A stretch of 64,000 nt of DNA from Paenibacillus piscarius (GTDB lineage Bacteria; Bacillota; Bacilli; Paenibacillales; Paenibacillaceae): the NCBI RefSeq assembly GCF_022234545.1, contig NZ_JAIEUI010000001.1, forward strand, positions 666,899-730,898. The letters run 5' to 3'. The notes under the pieces were generated by a model, which did no database searches, had not been told where the DNA came from, and was given only the letters and a program-made list of their open reading frames with translations. Shown piece after piece: positions 8,372 through 17,611 of this stretch (its first letter is position 1; each line of letters opens with the position of its first letter). A program made the translations under genes and the position numbers.

Positions 8372-10722
8372 GCAGGGCGGCGGCTGCCGGCGTCCATGTC
8401 TTCGGGGTGCGGCATCTGTCTCCGGGCGGGGCCAGCCATGTGCTGGACTATCTGAACGAGCTGCGGCCGACTGCTGTGCTCATCGAGGGTCCCGGCGACG
8501 CCAGCGCGGAGATCCGCCATCTGACCCATGCGCAGACGAAGCCGCCGGTAGCGATTCTGGCCTTCACGGAAGAGGTGCCTGTGCGTACCGTGCTATGGCC
8601 GTTCGCGGTATATTCCCCTGAATACCAGGGGATGAAGTGGGCGCAGGAGAACGGGGCGGAGGCCGAGTTCATCGATCTTCCCTCCTCTGTGACGCTGGGC
8701 CTTCAGGAGGCACTGCGCAAGAGTGTCCGGCAGCAGCCCGAGCACCCCGAGCTTAAGCCGGCCGCGAATGAAGAGGGCGAGCCCGCAGAAGAGGATATCC
8801 GGGAGCCGGAATCGGTCTACAGCAGGATTGCCCGGCTTGCCGGCGAGCATGACTATGATATGTATTGGGAGCGCAATTACGAGCATAACATGAGCGGCGG
8901 GGCATACCGCGCTGCTATATTAGCGTTCTCGGCCGAGATGCGTGAGCTGTCAGAATCTGCGGAACGTGCGGAGCAGCCGCGCGAATATGCGTATAATGCC
9001 CTCCGGGAGTCGTACATGCGGCGGCGGATTATCCAGAAGATCAGCGAGGGCCACCAGCCGGAGAAGATTGTGGTGATCTGCGGCGCTTACCATGCGGCAG
9101 CATTGGCCGATCTTAGTGATGTTATGAGCGATGCCGAGCTTGCAGCGCTGCCTTCCCCCGCCACGAAGCTGACACTGATGCCTTATTCGTATTATAAGCT
9201 CTCCAGTATGTCGGGTTATGGTGCGGGCAACGCGGCTCCCCATTACTTCCAGCTCATGTGGGAGCTGATGGCCTCCGGCCGGCCGGAGGAGCTGCCCCAC
9301 CGCTATCTGTCCTCTGTGGCCCGGCTGGTGCGCGGTGCCGGGACACACCGCTCTACGGCTGAGGTCATTGAAGCCGTGAGGCTGGCTGAGTCGCTTGCGG
9401 CGCTCAACGGCGGCAGCGCCCCGGTGCTGCGCGATCTGCGCGATGCCGCGCAGACGCTGCTCGGCCATGGCGATCTGGCGGCCGTGGCCGACGCGCTAGC
9501 CCGGGTCGATGTCGGAACGAGCATCGGTAGCCTGGCGGACGGCGTCAGCCAGACGCCGATCCAGGACGACCTGAACCGGCTGCTGAAGCGCTACAAGCTG
9601 GAGAAGTACAAATCGGCGGTGGCCGCCGATCTGGCGCTGGACCTGCGTGAGAACCGCCGTGTGTCGAGCGAGGAAGCGGCTTATCTCGATCTGCACCGCT
9701 CTGTGCTGTTCCACCGGCTGGAGCTGCTGGGCATACACTTCGCCCGGAATGTGCCGGTCAGCCAGACCGGAGCGACCTGGGCGGAGCACTGGATCCTCCA
9801 ATGGTCGCCGGAGGTGGAGATTGAGGTTGTGGAGTCTACACTGCTAGGTGAGACGATCGAAGTGGCTGCAGCTTATGTGCTGCGGGAGAAGCTGAGGGAA
9901 TGCCGTTCCATTAGCGAAGCGTCGGCATTAATTGTGACAGCGTGCGAATGCGCGATGACTTCGCAGATGGAAGAGAGCAGCCGGGTGCTGCAGAGCCTTG
10001 CAGTGGACAGCCGCGATGTGGTGTCCATTGCGGCTGCTGCCAGGGAGCTGTCGAAGATTATCAGCTATGGCGATATCCGCAAGGTCGATACCACCCCGTT
10101 CGTGCCGCTGCTGGAGGAGCTGTTCCGCCGGGGCTGCCTGTTCCTGCTGGATGCCAGCGGATGCAATGACGAGGCGGCTACGCTGATGATTACGGCGATG
10201 AATGATCTCAATCTCATCTCCCAGGAGCATGATGAGATTGCTGATACTGCCCTCTGGCTCCAGGAGCTGCTGCAGCTGGCCCAGCGGGATGACCGTAACC
10301 CGCGCCTGTCCGGCTTCGCCTGCGCGATCCTGATGGAGCGGGCGGCGATCTCTGCCGGAGAGGTGGCAGCGGAGGTATCGCGCCGACTGTCGCCCGGCAT
10401 CCCGGCAGATCTGGGGGCAGGCTGGTTCGAGGGCCTGTCCATGCGCAACCGCTACGGCCTGCTGTCCAGGATGAGCCTGTGGGAGCAGCTGAATGATTAT
10501 ATCAATGCGCTGGAGGATGAGGAGTTCAAGCGCGCCCTGGTTTTCCTGCGCCGGGCGTTCAGCACCTTCTCTCCGCGGGAGAAGACGATGATCTCCGAGC
10601 TGCTGGGCGAGCTGTGGGGCGTGAACAGCGAGCAGGCCGCCGAGATTCTGACAGGGGAACTGAAGGAGGAGGAAGCCAAAATGCTGGATGATCTGAATGA
10701 TTTTGACTTCGATGATCTGTAG
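8368..10722 (+). CDS. DUF5682 family protein
   Basis: A 784-residue cytosolic protein that matches the DUF5682 family by its N-terminal block: GVRHLSPGG at ~13-21, then LIEGPGD at ~38-44. A second conserved block, VVICGAYHAAAL, lies near residue 235. These three blocks resemble the GxxH / E / GxxH pattern of TraB/TIKI and EreA/ChaN-like enzymes, so a hydrolase fold is possible. The C-terminal ~450 residues are helical without an evident catalytic motif and end in an acidic tail (LDDLNDFDFDDL). The GTG start overlaps the MoxR gene. The VWA gene's ATG follows the stop codon with no gap, so translation is coupled. The family name is fairly sure; the activity is not known to me. Confidence 0.8.
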   Translation: MSRAAAAGVHVFGVRHLSPGGASHVLDYLNELRPTAVLIEGPGDASAEIRHLTHAQTKPPVAILAFTEEVPVRTVLWPFAVYSPEYQGMKWAQENGAEAEFIDLPSSVTLGLQEALRKSVRQQPEHPELKPAANEEGEPAEEDIREPESVYSRIARLAGEHDYDMYWERNYEHNMSGGAYRAAILAFSAEMRELSESAERAEQPREYAYNALRESYMRRRIIQKISEGHQPEKIVVICGAYHAAALADLSDVMSDAELAALPSPATKLTLMPYSYYKLSSMSGYGAGNAAPHYFQLMWELMASGRPEELPHRYLSSVARLVRGAGTHRSTAEVIEAVRLAESLAALNGGSAPVLRDLRDAAQTLLGHGDLAAVADALARVDVGTSIGSLADGVSQTPIQDDLNRLLKRYKLEKYKSAVAADLALDLRENRRVSSEEAAYLDLHRSVLFHRLELLGIHFARNVPVSQTGATWAEHWILQWSPEVEIEVVESTLLGETIEVAAAYVLREKLRECRSISEASALIVTACECAMTSQMEESSRVLQSLAVDSRDVVSIAAAARELSKIISYGDIRKVDTTPFVPLLEELFRRGCLFLLDASGCNDEAATLMITAMNDLNLISQEHDEIADTALWLQELLQLAQRDDRNPRLSGFACAILMERAAISAGEVAAEVSRRLSPGIPADLGAGWFEGLSMRNRYGLLSRMSLWEQLNDYINALEDEEFKRALVFLRRAFSTFSPREKTMISELLGELWGVNSEQAAEILTGELKEEEAKMLDDLNDFDFDDL

Positions 10723-11952
10723 ATGGCAGGCGGAGAATTGAAGGATGCCGGTCTGGACAGCGCGATTTCACGCTGGCGGCTGATTCTGGGCCAGGAGGCG
10801 GAAGACTCCCTGTCCGCCTGCTCCGCAGGCGGCGGGCAGCTTCTCAGCGAAGAAGAGATGATTATGGATGCCGCGCTTGAAGCCATATATAACGAGACGG
10901 GATCTTCAGGAGCGGATGGTAGCACGGGGGCGGGGGTGAGCCGCCGGGGCTCCGGCTCCGGACGTTCGGCGATCAATCTGTCCAAGTGGCTTGGTGATGT
11001 GCGCAGCCTATTCCCAGAGGATGTGGTCTCGGTGATCCAGAACGATGCGATGGAGCGCAAAGGCTGGAAGCAGCTGCTCTTCGAACCGGAGCTGCTGGCC
11101 GCTGTGAAGCCTGACATCCAGCTTGTGGGTACTTTGCTTGCACTGAAGGGCAAAATCCCCGAGAAAACCAAAGAGACGGCAAGGATGCTGGTCCAGGCGC
11201 TGGTGGATGAACTCGTCAAGCTGCTGGAGACCGACATCCGCCGCGCGGTCACCGGAGCGCTTAACAAGCGGCAGCATTCACCGCTGCCTTCCCTCAGCGG
11301 ACTGGACTGGAAGCGGACAATCGAGCGCAACCTGAAGCATTACGATGCAGAGCGGAAGATTATCATCCCCGAGCGCTTCTTCTATTTCGACCGCGCCCGC
11401 CGCAGCAAGGAATGGACAGTGATCGTGGACATTGACCAGAGCGGCTCAATGGCCAGCTCTGTGATCTGGGCTTCAGTGATCGGCTCCATCTTTGCCAGCA
11501 TTCCGGCGCTCAGCACCCGTGTTGTTGCGTTTGACACCGAAGTGGTGGATCTGACGGAGCAGTGTGCGAATGATCCTGTGGATATGCTGTTCGGCATTCA
11601 GCTTGGCGGCGGTACGGATATCAACAAGTCCGTGAAGTACTGCGAGCAGTTCATTGAAGAGCCGAAGAAGACGCTGTTCATCATTATCTCCGACCTGTAC
11701 GAGAACGGCAATCAGGCCGGACTGGTCCGGCGGATGCGCGAGCTGCGCGAATCGGGGGTGCGGACCATGACGCTGCTTGCTTTGTCTGATGAAGGCAAGC
11801 CTTATTATGACGAGCGGCTGGCTGCACAGCTTAGCCGTGACGGCACCCCTTGCTTCGCCTGTACGCCGGCGAAGCTGCCGGTTCTGGTGGAAGGGGCGCT
11901 GAAGGGACAGGATCTCGGCGAGCTGGCGAAGCGTCTGGGACTCGGGCGGTAA
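10723..11952 (+). CDS. VWA domain protein, partner of MoxR ATPase
   Basis: A 409-residue cytosolic protein with a C-terminal von Willebrand factor A domain. The MIDAS metal-site residues are intact: DQSGS in VIVDIDQSGSM near residue 237, Thr in GGGTDINKS, and Asp in IIISDLYENG. The N-terminal half is helical and carries a Gly/Ser-rich linker around residues 60-85. It begins directly after the DUF5682 stop codon, without its own clear ribosome site, so it depends on coupled translation. MoxR ATPases and VWA proteins are known to work as pairs. A stop and a change of gene type at 11953 mark the operon end; I did not find a strong terminator hairpin there. Confidence 0.9.
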   Translation: MAGGELKDAGLDSAISRWRLILGQEAEDSLSACSAGGGQLLSEEEMIMDAALEAIYNETGSSGADGSTGAGVSRRGSGSGRSAINLSKWLGDVRSLFPEDVVSVIQNDAMERKGWKQLLFEPELLAAVKPDIQLVGTLLALKGKIPEKTKETARMLVQALVDELVKLLETDIRRAVTGALNKRQHSPLPSLSGLDWKRTIERNLKHYDAERKIIIPERFFYFDRARRSKEWTVIVDIDQSGSMASSVIWASVIGSIFASIPALSTRVVAFDTEVVDLTEQCANDPVDMLFGIQLGGGTDINKSVKYCEQFIEEPKKTLFIIISDLYENGNQAGLVRRMRELRESGVRTMTLLALSDEGKPYYDERLAAQLSRDGTPCFACTPAKLPVLVEGALKGQDLGELAKRLGLGR

Positions 11953-11995
11953 TTTCTGATTCGCGGACAGGAAACAGTTACTTTGCAATCACATA

Positions 11996-12024
11996 TTGTG
12001 TAACATGCCGCTATCATTTATAAT
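11996..12024 (+). promoter_or_regulatory. Probable sigma-A promoter of asd
   Basis: TTGTGT and TATAAT are separated by 17 bp, ending about 55 bp before the asd start. The -10 is perfect and the -35 matches three of six positions. Confidence 0.5.
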
Positions 12025-12079
12025 CGGTTATTAAAAAGCACCTTTCCTTAGGCGCTGCTTGAAAGGAACTGAATATCTT

Positions 12080-13165
12080 ATGTCAAGCAAGTTGAGAGCG
12101 GGTATTGTTGGCGGTACCGGAATGGTCGGCCAGCGTTTCATTGCACTTCTTGAGAATCATCCATGGTTTCAGGTAACAGCGATCGCGGCCAGCGCGAATT
12201 CAGCCGGCAAGTCTTATGAGGAGTCTGTCCAGGGCAGATGGAAGCTGTCTACACCTATGCCTGAGGCGGTCAAAGGAATCCAGGTTCAGGACGCCTCTAA
12301 GGTCGAAGAGGTGGCTGCGGATGTGGACCTGATCTTCTGTGCTGTCGATATGAAGAAGGAAGAGATTAAGGCGCTGGAAGAAGCCTATGCGCGCACCGGA
12401 ACTCCGGTAATCTCCAATAACTCGGCGCACCGCTGGACGCCGGATGTGCCGATGGTAATTCCTGAGATTAACCCGGAGCATCTGGAGGTTATTGCCCAGC
12501 AGCGCAAACGTCTGGGTACAGAGACCGGATTCATCGCTGTGAAGCCGAACTGCTCCATCCAGAGCTACATGCCTACCCTTAATGCGCTGCATGATTTCAA
12601 GCCGTCCAAGGTGGTCGTTACGACATACCAGGCGATTTCGGGAGCAGGCAAGACCTTCACTGACTGGCCGGATATGGTGGATAACGTTATTCCGTATATC
12701 GGCGGAGAAGAGGAGAAGAGCGAGCAGGAGCCGCTGCGGATCTGGGGCAGGGTTACTGAAGAAGGTATTGTCCCAAGCGAGCAGCCGGTCATTACCACAC
12801 AGTGTATCCGTGTTCCTGTAGCCGACGGACATATGGCGGCGGTCTTCGTCTCCTTCGAGCAAAAGCCTTCCAAGGAAGAGATTCTGGAACGCTGGAATAG
12901 CTTCCAGGGCCGTCCGCAGCAGCTGGGCCTGCCTAGTGCGCCTAAGCAGTTCATCACTTACTTCGAGGAAGAGAACCGTCCGCAGACCCGCCTGGACCGT
13001 GATATTGAACAGGGCATGGGCATTTCTGCCGGACGTCTGCGTGAGGATTCACTGTACGATTACAAGTTCGTCAGCCTGTCCCACAACACCGTAAGAGGGG
13101 CTGCCGGAGGTGCGGTGCTGATCGCTGAGCTGCTTAAGGCTGAGGGATATATCCAGCCTAAATAA
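12080..13165 (+). CDS. asd: Aspartate-semialdehyde dehydrogenase (fungal/archaeal type)
   Basis: Converts aspartyl-phosphate to aspartate semialdehyde with NADPH, the branch point to lysine/diaminopimelate, threonine and methionine. The N-terminal Rossmann motif is GIVGGTGMVGQRF. The catalytic Cys lies in KPNCSIQ and the active-site His in VADGHMAAV. Length (361 residues) and the motif QAISGAGKTF fit the fungal/archaeal-type enzyme rather than the shorter usual bacterial type. The ATG at 12080 has GAAAGGAA upstream; an in-frame TTG at 12059 lies before that site. It stands as a single gene with its own promoter, and a hairpin follows it. Confidence 0.93.
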   Translation: MSSKLRAGIVGGTGMVGQRFIALLENHPWFQVTAIAASANSAGKSYEESVQGRWKLSTPMPEAVKGIQVQDASKVEEVAADVDLIFCAVDMKKEEIKALEEAYARTGTPVISNNSAHRWTPDVPMVIPEINPEHLEVIAQQRKRLGTETGFIAVKPNCSIQSYMPTLNALHDFKPSKVVVTTYQAISGAGKTFTDWPDMVDNVIPYIGGEEEKSEQEPLRIWGRVTEEGIVPSEQPVITTQCIRVPVADGHMAAVFVSFEQKPSKEEILERWNSFQGRPQQLGLPSAPKQFITYFEEENRPQTRLDRDIEQGMGISAGRLREDSLYDYKFVSLSHNTVRGAAGGAVLIAELLKAEGYIQPK

Positions 13166-13198
13166 GCGGTGCTGAGCCCTTGATGATTATTCTTGATG

Positions 13199-13231
13199 CA
13201 GCCTGCCGGAGCTTCTCCGCGCAGGCTGTTT
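13199..13231 (+). terminator. Probable terminator after asd
   Basis: An inverted repeat CAGCCTGC / GCAGGCTG with a 14-nt loop is followed by TTTG. The T-run is short, so strength is uncertain. Confidence 0.5.
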
Positions 13232-13338
13232 GCAGTTTCGCCTGACATTGCCCCTGGAATCATGGTAAGATTTGATTTGGAAGCGTATCAGGTTCCTTTA
13301 ATATTATGGTGATTATGGTGCGGGAGACAGGAACAATC

Positions 13339-14034
13339 ATGAGAATTGACAAGTATATCAGCGGGACGGGCTTGTATCCGCGCAGGGAGACGGCACGGCT
13401 CATTGCCGCCGGACGGATCACGATTAACGGAACGGTCTGTGCGTCGGGAGCAGCCGTCGAGCCGGGCGATAAGGTAGCTGTTGACGGAGTGGAGGTCAAC
13501 CCGGACCGGGGCGAACGTGTCTATTTGGCCTTAAATAAGCCGGCCGGCATAACCTGTACCGCTGCCCGTGAGGTGAAGGACAATATCATCGATTACGTCG
13601 GTTATCCCTCGCGGATCTTTGCCGTCGGGCGGCTCGACAAACAGTCGGAAGGGCTGATCCTCATGACCAACGACGGCTCGATTGTGAACCGGATGATGCG
13701 TGCGGAGCATCACCAGGAGAAGGAGTATGTCGTTACGGTGGACAAGCCGGTTACAGCGGACTTTTTGCAGGAGATGTCAAGTGGTGTAGAGATTTTGGGA
13801 ACCCGGACCCGTCCTTGTGTCACCCGGCAGCTCTCAGGCCAGGAATTCTCAATTATTCTGACCCAGGGGCTGAATCTGCAGATCCGCCGGATGTGCAAGG
13901 CGCTGGGCTACCGGGTGCTGCGCCTGGAGCGTATCCGGATTATGCATCTGACGCTCAGCGGGCTTCCGCGGGGAGAATGGCGGATGCTGACCCCGGAAGA
14001 AATGGCCGAGCTTCACACCAGACTGGAGGGATAA
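13339..14034 (+). CDS. rluF: 23S rRNA pseudouridine synthase, RsuA/RluF type
   Basis: Isomerises a specific uridine of rRNA to pseudouridine. An S4 RNA-binding domain occupies about residues 1-60 (RIDKYISGTGLYPRRETARLI). The catalytic domain has the Asp motif GRLDKQSEGLILMTNDG and the C-terminal block QGLNLQIRRMCKALGYRV. The GRLDKQSEGL version and the spacing are those of RluF-like enzymes; the exact target site is not shown by the sequence. The start at 13339 is chosen because MRIDK is the typical S4-domain beginning; the in-frame ATG at 13306 would add 11 atypical residues. The ribosome site (CAGGAAC) is modest. Confidence 0.85.
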   Translation: MRIDKYISGTGLYPRRETARLIAAGRITINGTVCASGAAVEPGDKVAVDGVEVNPDRGERVYLALNKPAGITCTAAREVKDNIIDYVGYPSRIFAVGRLDKQSEGLILMTNDGSIVNRMMRAEHHQEKEYVVTVDKPVTADFLQEMSSGVEILGTRTRPCVTRQLSGQEFSIILTQGLNLQIRRMCKALGYRVLRLERIRIMHLTLSGLPRGEWRMLTPEEMAELHTRLEG

Positions 14035-14064
14035 CCTGGGATCACAACTTTTTAGGAGGATGAC

Positions 14065-15003
14065 ATGCGGATTATTAGCTTATTGATAGCATTAACTCTG
14101 ATTGCGGGATGCAGCGGGACAGGTGGCGGCGGGAAGGCAAATGGTCCGTCCTCAATGCCGGGGGCTTCCTCGCCAGCAGATTCAGAAGCAGCACAGGATA
14201 GTCAGGTGCACGATGAAGCGGCGGCAGCGCTTGCGGAGGTTTCCTCTGAAATTGCCGATGAGTATCCGGGCTTCGTACATATGGATGCGGTACAGCTGAA
14301 CGGGCAGGTCTTTCAGGTGTATTACTGGAACAAGGGAGATTTCGCTTATTCACAATTTGTAATTGTCAAAGAGGGTAAGATCGTCTTCGACAGCAAGAAA
14401 GCCGGACTGGTTCTCGAAGGAGGGAGCATCTGGAATGAGGAAGAGAAGCTGTGGGCGGAAGCGGTGGTGCAGAACAACCGGAATACCTTCCTGTTCACTC
14501 TGACGGACAACCGTCCGGAGTACGCATCCATTATTATAGAGGAGATTGACGGGACCATGCAGGTTACGGTCCACGATGAGGTCAGCGTGAGCTATGAGGA
14601 TGTGGATCAGGACGGAAGCGAGGATCTGCTGGCCATTCCATTCGCAGCCCAGTCCCCGCTGGGACCGGCGCTTACCGGAATCTACCAGTTGAACGGGTTG
14701 GAATACGAGCCGGACAAAGCGCTTACCCGACAGTACGCCGAAGACCAGCTGCTGTCCAGTGAGCAAGAGTACAAAAATAACCCGTCAGAGCAGACTTTAG
14801 AGCAGCTGCTGAACGCCTATCTTATCCTTGGGAAGCGCTCAGCGGCAGTGCCAAAGTTTGAGGAATTCTATGAGTGGGCAGGGCAAATGGCCGGAGATGG
14901 CGGCTATGTGGACAAGTATGCCCGGCTGCTGCAGGAGACGGAGACTGCCGGGCAGCTTAACGGCTGGATGGATAAGCTGAAGCCGCTGCGGAACACGAAA
15001 TAG
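14065..15003 (+). CDS. Lipoprotein of unknown function
   Basis: A 312-residue predicted lipoprotein. It has a short basic N-terminus, a hydrophobic stretch and the lipobox LIAGC with the lipidated Cys near residue 17, followed by a Gly/Ser-rich spacer. The mature part alternates beta-rich and acidic segments (YEDVDQDGSEDLLAI looks like a calcium-binding or FG-GAP-type loop), and the C-terminus is helical. AGGAGG lies 7 nt upstream. It follows the pseudouridine synthase by 30 bp and may be co-transcribed. I do not recognise a family and assign no function. Confidence 0.75.
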   Translation: MRIISLLIALTLIAGCSGTGGGGKANGPSSMPGASSPADSEAAQDSQVHDEAAAALAEVSSEIADEYPGFVHMDAVQLNGQVFQVYYWNKGDFAYSQFVIVKEGKIVFDSKKAGLVLEGGSIWNEEEKLWAEAVVQNNRNTFLFTLTDNRPEYASIIIEEIDGTMQVTVHDEVSVSYEDVDQDGSEDLLAIPFAAQSPLGPALTGIYQLNGLEYEPDKALTRQYAEDQLLSSEQEYKNNPSEQTLEQLLNAYLILGKRSAAVPKFEEFYEWAGQMAGDGGYVDKYARLLQETETAGQLNGWMDKLKPLRNTK

Positions 15004-15029
15004 ACCAGTTCCATCAGGTCAGATAAAAT

Positions 15030-15077
15030 AAGGGATTTCCGGGGATTCAGGTTCAATTCGCCCTCCGGGAATCCCTT
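15030..15077. terminator. Bidirectional terminator between convergent genes
   Basis: Arms AAGGGATTTCC and GG.GGGAATCCCTT flank a central loop between the lipoprotein gene and the oppositely oriented ABC exporter gene, so the hairpin can serve both. Confidence 0.55.
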
Positions 15078-15133
15078 GCTGCTATCATGGAATAGCGGGC
15101 AAAGCTCTCTGGCCGTGCATATGTGCGGCTTGC

Positions 15134-16957
15134 CTACTCCTCTGTCCGAAACTGCTTATTATACAGATCACTGTACACTCCGCCCGCAGCCAGCAGCGTA
15201 TCGTGGTTGCCAGCTTCTGCGATAGTACCGTCCTTCACAACCAGAATCAGATCGGCGGCCATGATCGTGGAGAGGCGGTGGGCGATGACAATGCTGGTCT
15301 TCCCCATCATCAGCTGCTGCATGGCTTGCTGGATATAATACTCGGAGACGGTGTCCAGCGAAGAGGTGGCCTCGTCCATGATGATTACCGGCGGATTCTT
15401 GAGCAGGACGCGTGCTATGGAGAGGCGCTGCTTCTCGCCTCCTGACAGCTTGATGCCCCGGTTGCCGACCATTGTGCTGTAGCCTTCAGGCAGCTTCATG
15501 ATGAAGTCATGAATACAGGCGGCCTCACATGCGGCGGTCAACTCGTCTTCTGTAGCCTCAGCTTGGGCATAGAGCAGGTTCTCGCGGATTGTACCGTTGA
15601 ACAGATAAGTATCCTGGGTGACCAGTCCGATCTGGGAGCGGAGGGAGTGGAGGGTGAAATCCCGGATATCCTTATCACCGATACGGATGACGCCCGAGTC
15701 TGGCTCATAGAGCCTTAGGATGAGGTTGGTTATGGTTGTTTTGCCTGAACCGCTGGGTCCGACCAGCGCGGTCAGTGATCCGGCAGCCGCGGTGAAGGAG
15801 ATGGCCTTAAGCGCCGGCTTGTCCGGCTGATAGGCGAAGCTCACTTGCTCGAAGCGGATGTCCTCGCCATCAGCACGGCCGGGCAGCGCCTGGGGAGAAT
15901 CCGTAATGAGCGGTTCCATATCAAAATATTCAAAGATCCGCTCAAACAGCGCCGCCGAACGCTTTACCTCCACATACAGGTTGGTCATCTGCAGAACAGG
16001 GCTGTATAAACGGCCGAGCAGTGCCACGAAGGTGACGATAGCGCCGACGGTCAACTCTCCCTGAATAAACAGATAACCACCATACAGATAGATGAGCAGC
16101 GGCCCGATGCTGGTGAAGGTGGTGAGCACCATCATGAACCAGCGGCCAGCCATGGATTCCCGGATTTGCAGGCGCGTGGTCTGGGCATTCACCGTCTGGA
16201 AGCTTTCCAGCTCCCGGGGTTCCCTGGTGAATAGCTTCATCAGCATGTACCCGCTGAGACTAAGGGTCTCCTCGACGATCCGGTTCTGCTCGGAGAGCTT
16301 CTCCTGCGTCTCCTTGGCAATCTTCCAGCGCACATTCCCCATCTTGCGGGTGGGTACGATGAATAGGGGAACAACGATCACACCGAGCAGCGCCAGCTTC
16401 CAGTTCATCAGGAACAGGGTAAGCGCTGTAGACACCAGTATGAACAGATTACTGGCAAAATTGACCACAGTGCTGCTGAACACTCCCTGAATTCCGGCAA
16501 TATCGCTGGTCATCCGGGTGATAATCTCCCCTTGCCGGACACCGGCGAAGAACTGCAGCGGCATCCCCTGCAGATGGCGGTACATCTGATTCTTCATGTC
16601 ATGGACAATATTCTGGGAGATATAAGAGTTCAAGTAATTCTGCAGCACGCCGAGCAATCCGGATACGACTGTCGTAACCAGCGAAGCTGCAATGAGCAGA
16701 ATGAGCAGATGCAGATCTTTGCCGGGAAGCGCCCGGTCAATAATTTGCTGAATCAGAATAGGGGGAAGCAGCCCCAGCACTGCCGATACCGCCAGTACGA
16801 GCATCACCAGCAGAGTCTGCCCCGAGTAGGGCAGGAAATACCTGACGATACGAAGCACCAGGGCCTTGGACAGGTTCAGCTTGGCACCGGAATCGTCGAA
16901 CTTCAGCGGGCCGTGACCCGGCCCCCGGCCTGACATGGGCCTGTTACCACTAGACAT
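15134..16957 (-). CDS. ABC exporter, fused permease and ATPase
   Basis: A 607-residue half-transporter of the MsbA/BmrA multidrug or lipid exporter type, expected to dimerise in the membrane. Six membrane helices fill about residues 40-330. The nucleotide-binding domain follows with Walker A GPSGSGKTT, Q-loop region VTQDTYLF, signature LSGGEKQR, Walker B VIIMDEATSS and switch His IAHRLS. The N-terminus has a Gly/Pro-rich leader before the first helix. It is a single gene, with no partner half-transporter beside it. The substrate cannot be read from the sequence. Confidence 0.9.
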   Translation of the reverse strand: MSSGNRPMSGRGPGHGPLKFDDSGAKLNLSKALVLRIVRYFLPYSGQTLLVMLVLAVSAVLGLLPPILIQQIIDRALPGKDLHLLILLIAASLVTTVVSGLLGVLQNYLNSYISQNIVHDMKNQMYRHLQGMPLQFFAGVRQGEIITRMTSDIAGIQGVFSSTVVNFASNLFILVSTALTLFLMNWKLALLGVIVVPLFIVPTRKMGNVRWKIAKETQEKLSEQNRIVEETLSLSGYMLMKLFTREPRELESFQTVNAQTTRLQIRESMAGRWFMMVLTTFTSIGPLLIYLYGGYLFIQGELTVGAIVTFVALLGRLYSPVLQMTNLYVEVKRSAALFERIFEYFDMEPLITDSPQALPGRADGEDIRFEQVSFAYQPDKPALKAISFTAAAGSLTALVGPSGSGKTTITNLILRLYEPDSGVIRIGDKDIRDFTLHSLRSQIGLVTQDTYLFNGTIRENLLYAQAEATEDELTAACEAACIHDFIMKLPEGYSTMVGNRGIKLSGGEKQRLSIARVLLKNPPVIIMDEATSSLDTVSEYYIQQAMQQLMMGKTSIVIAHRLSTIMAADLILVVKDGTIAEAGNHDTLLAAGGVYSDLYNKQFRTEE

Positions 16958-17043
16958 TCAATCACCAGCTAACATTGGAATAGTAAGACATTTTTTTCCT
17001 CAAGTGTCATGGGCATTATACGCCCGGAAGGAGAGAGAATGCA

Positions 17044-17595
17044 ATGAGAATTGAGGCACAAACGTTTGAGCATAAGGGCCTTTGTTACACGATAAGATCT
17101 GCTGTGCATGAGGATGCCGGATTATTGTCCGCGCTGAGGCTGCAGGTGGACGGGGAGACAGAATATCTGGACCGGGTGCCGGGCGAGGGATTTATGGACC
17201 CTGAAGCGTGGGCAGCGCTGATCGCAGAGGATACACATTATAGCAGAAATCTGTGCCTGGTCGCAGACGTCCAGGGCAGGCTGGCCGGCTTCGCCAGATG
17301 TGAAGGCAGCGAGCTGCTGCGGCTGGCGCACCGGGCCGAATTCGGCGTTGGCGTACTTCGGGAGTTCTGGGGATACGGTATCGGCAGAAGCTTGCTCCAG
17401 CAAGCAGTCTGTTGGGCGGATCAAGAGCGGCTGGAGAAGCTTAGTCTGCAGGTGCTGGAGACCAACGATAAGGCGATCCGGCTGTATCACAGCCTGGGCT
17501 TTGAGGTCGAAGGCGTCCTGCGCAGAGACAAGCGGCTGGCAGACGGGCAATTCTATAATACGGTGGTCATGGGCAGACTGCGGCCTGGAGGTTAA
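17044..17595 (+). CDS. GNAT family N-acetyltransferase
   Basis: A 183-residue acetyl-CoA-dependent N-acetyltransferase. The acetyl-CoA loop is present as GVLREFWGYGIGRSLLQQ and the C-terminal block ETNDKAIRLYHSLGFEVEGVLRRD is typical of RimI/PhnO-like enzymes that modify proteins or small amines. GGAAGGAGAG lies upstream of the ATG. It is divergent from the ABC exporter with an 86-bp gap. The 51-bp repeat array begins 16 bp after the stop codon. Confidence 0.88.
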   Translation: MRIEAQTFEHKGLCYTIRSAVHEDAGLLSALRLQVDGETEYLDRVPGEGFMDPEAWAALIAEDTHYSRNLCLVADVQGRLAGFARCEGSELLRLAHRAEFGVGVLREFWGYGIGRSLLQQAVCWADQERLEKLSLQVLETNDKAIRLYHSLGFEVEGVLRRDKRLADGQFYNTVVMGRLRPGG

Positions 17596-17611
17596 TAGTG
17601 ATGCCCCGAAC

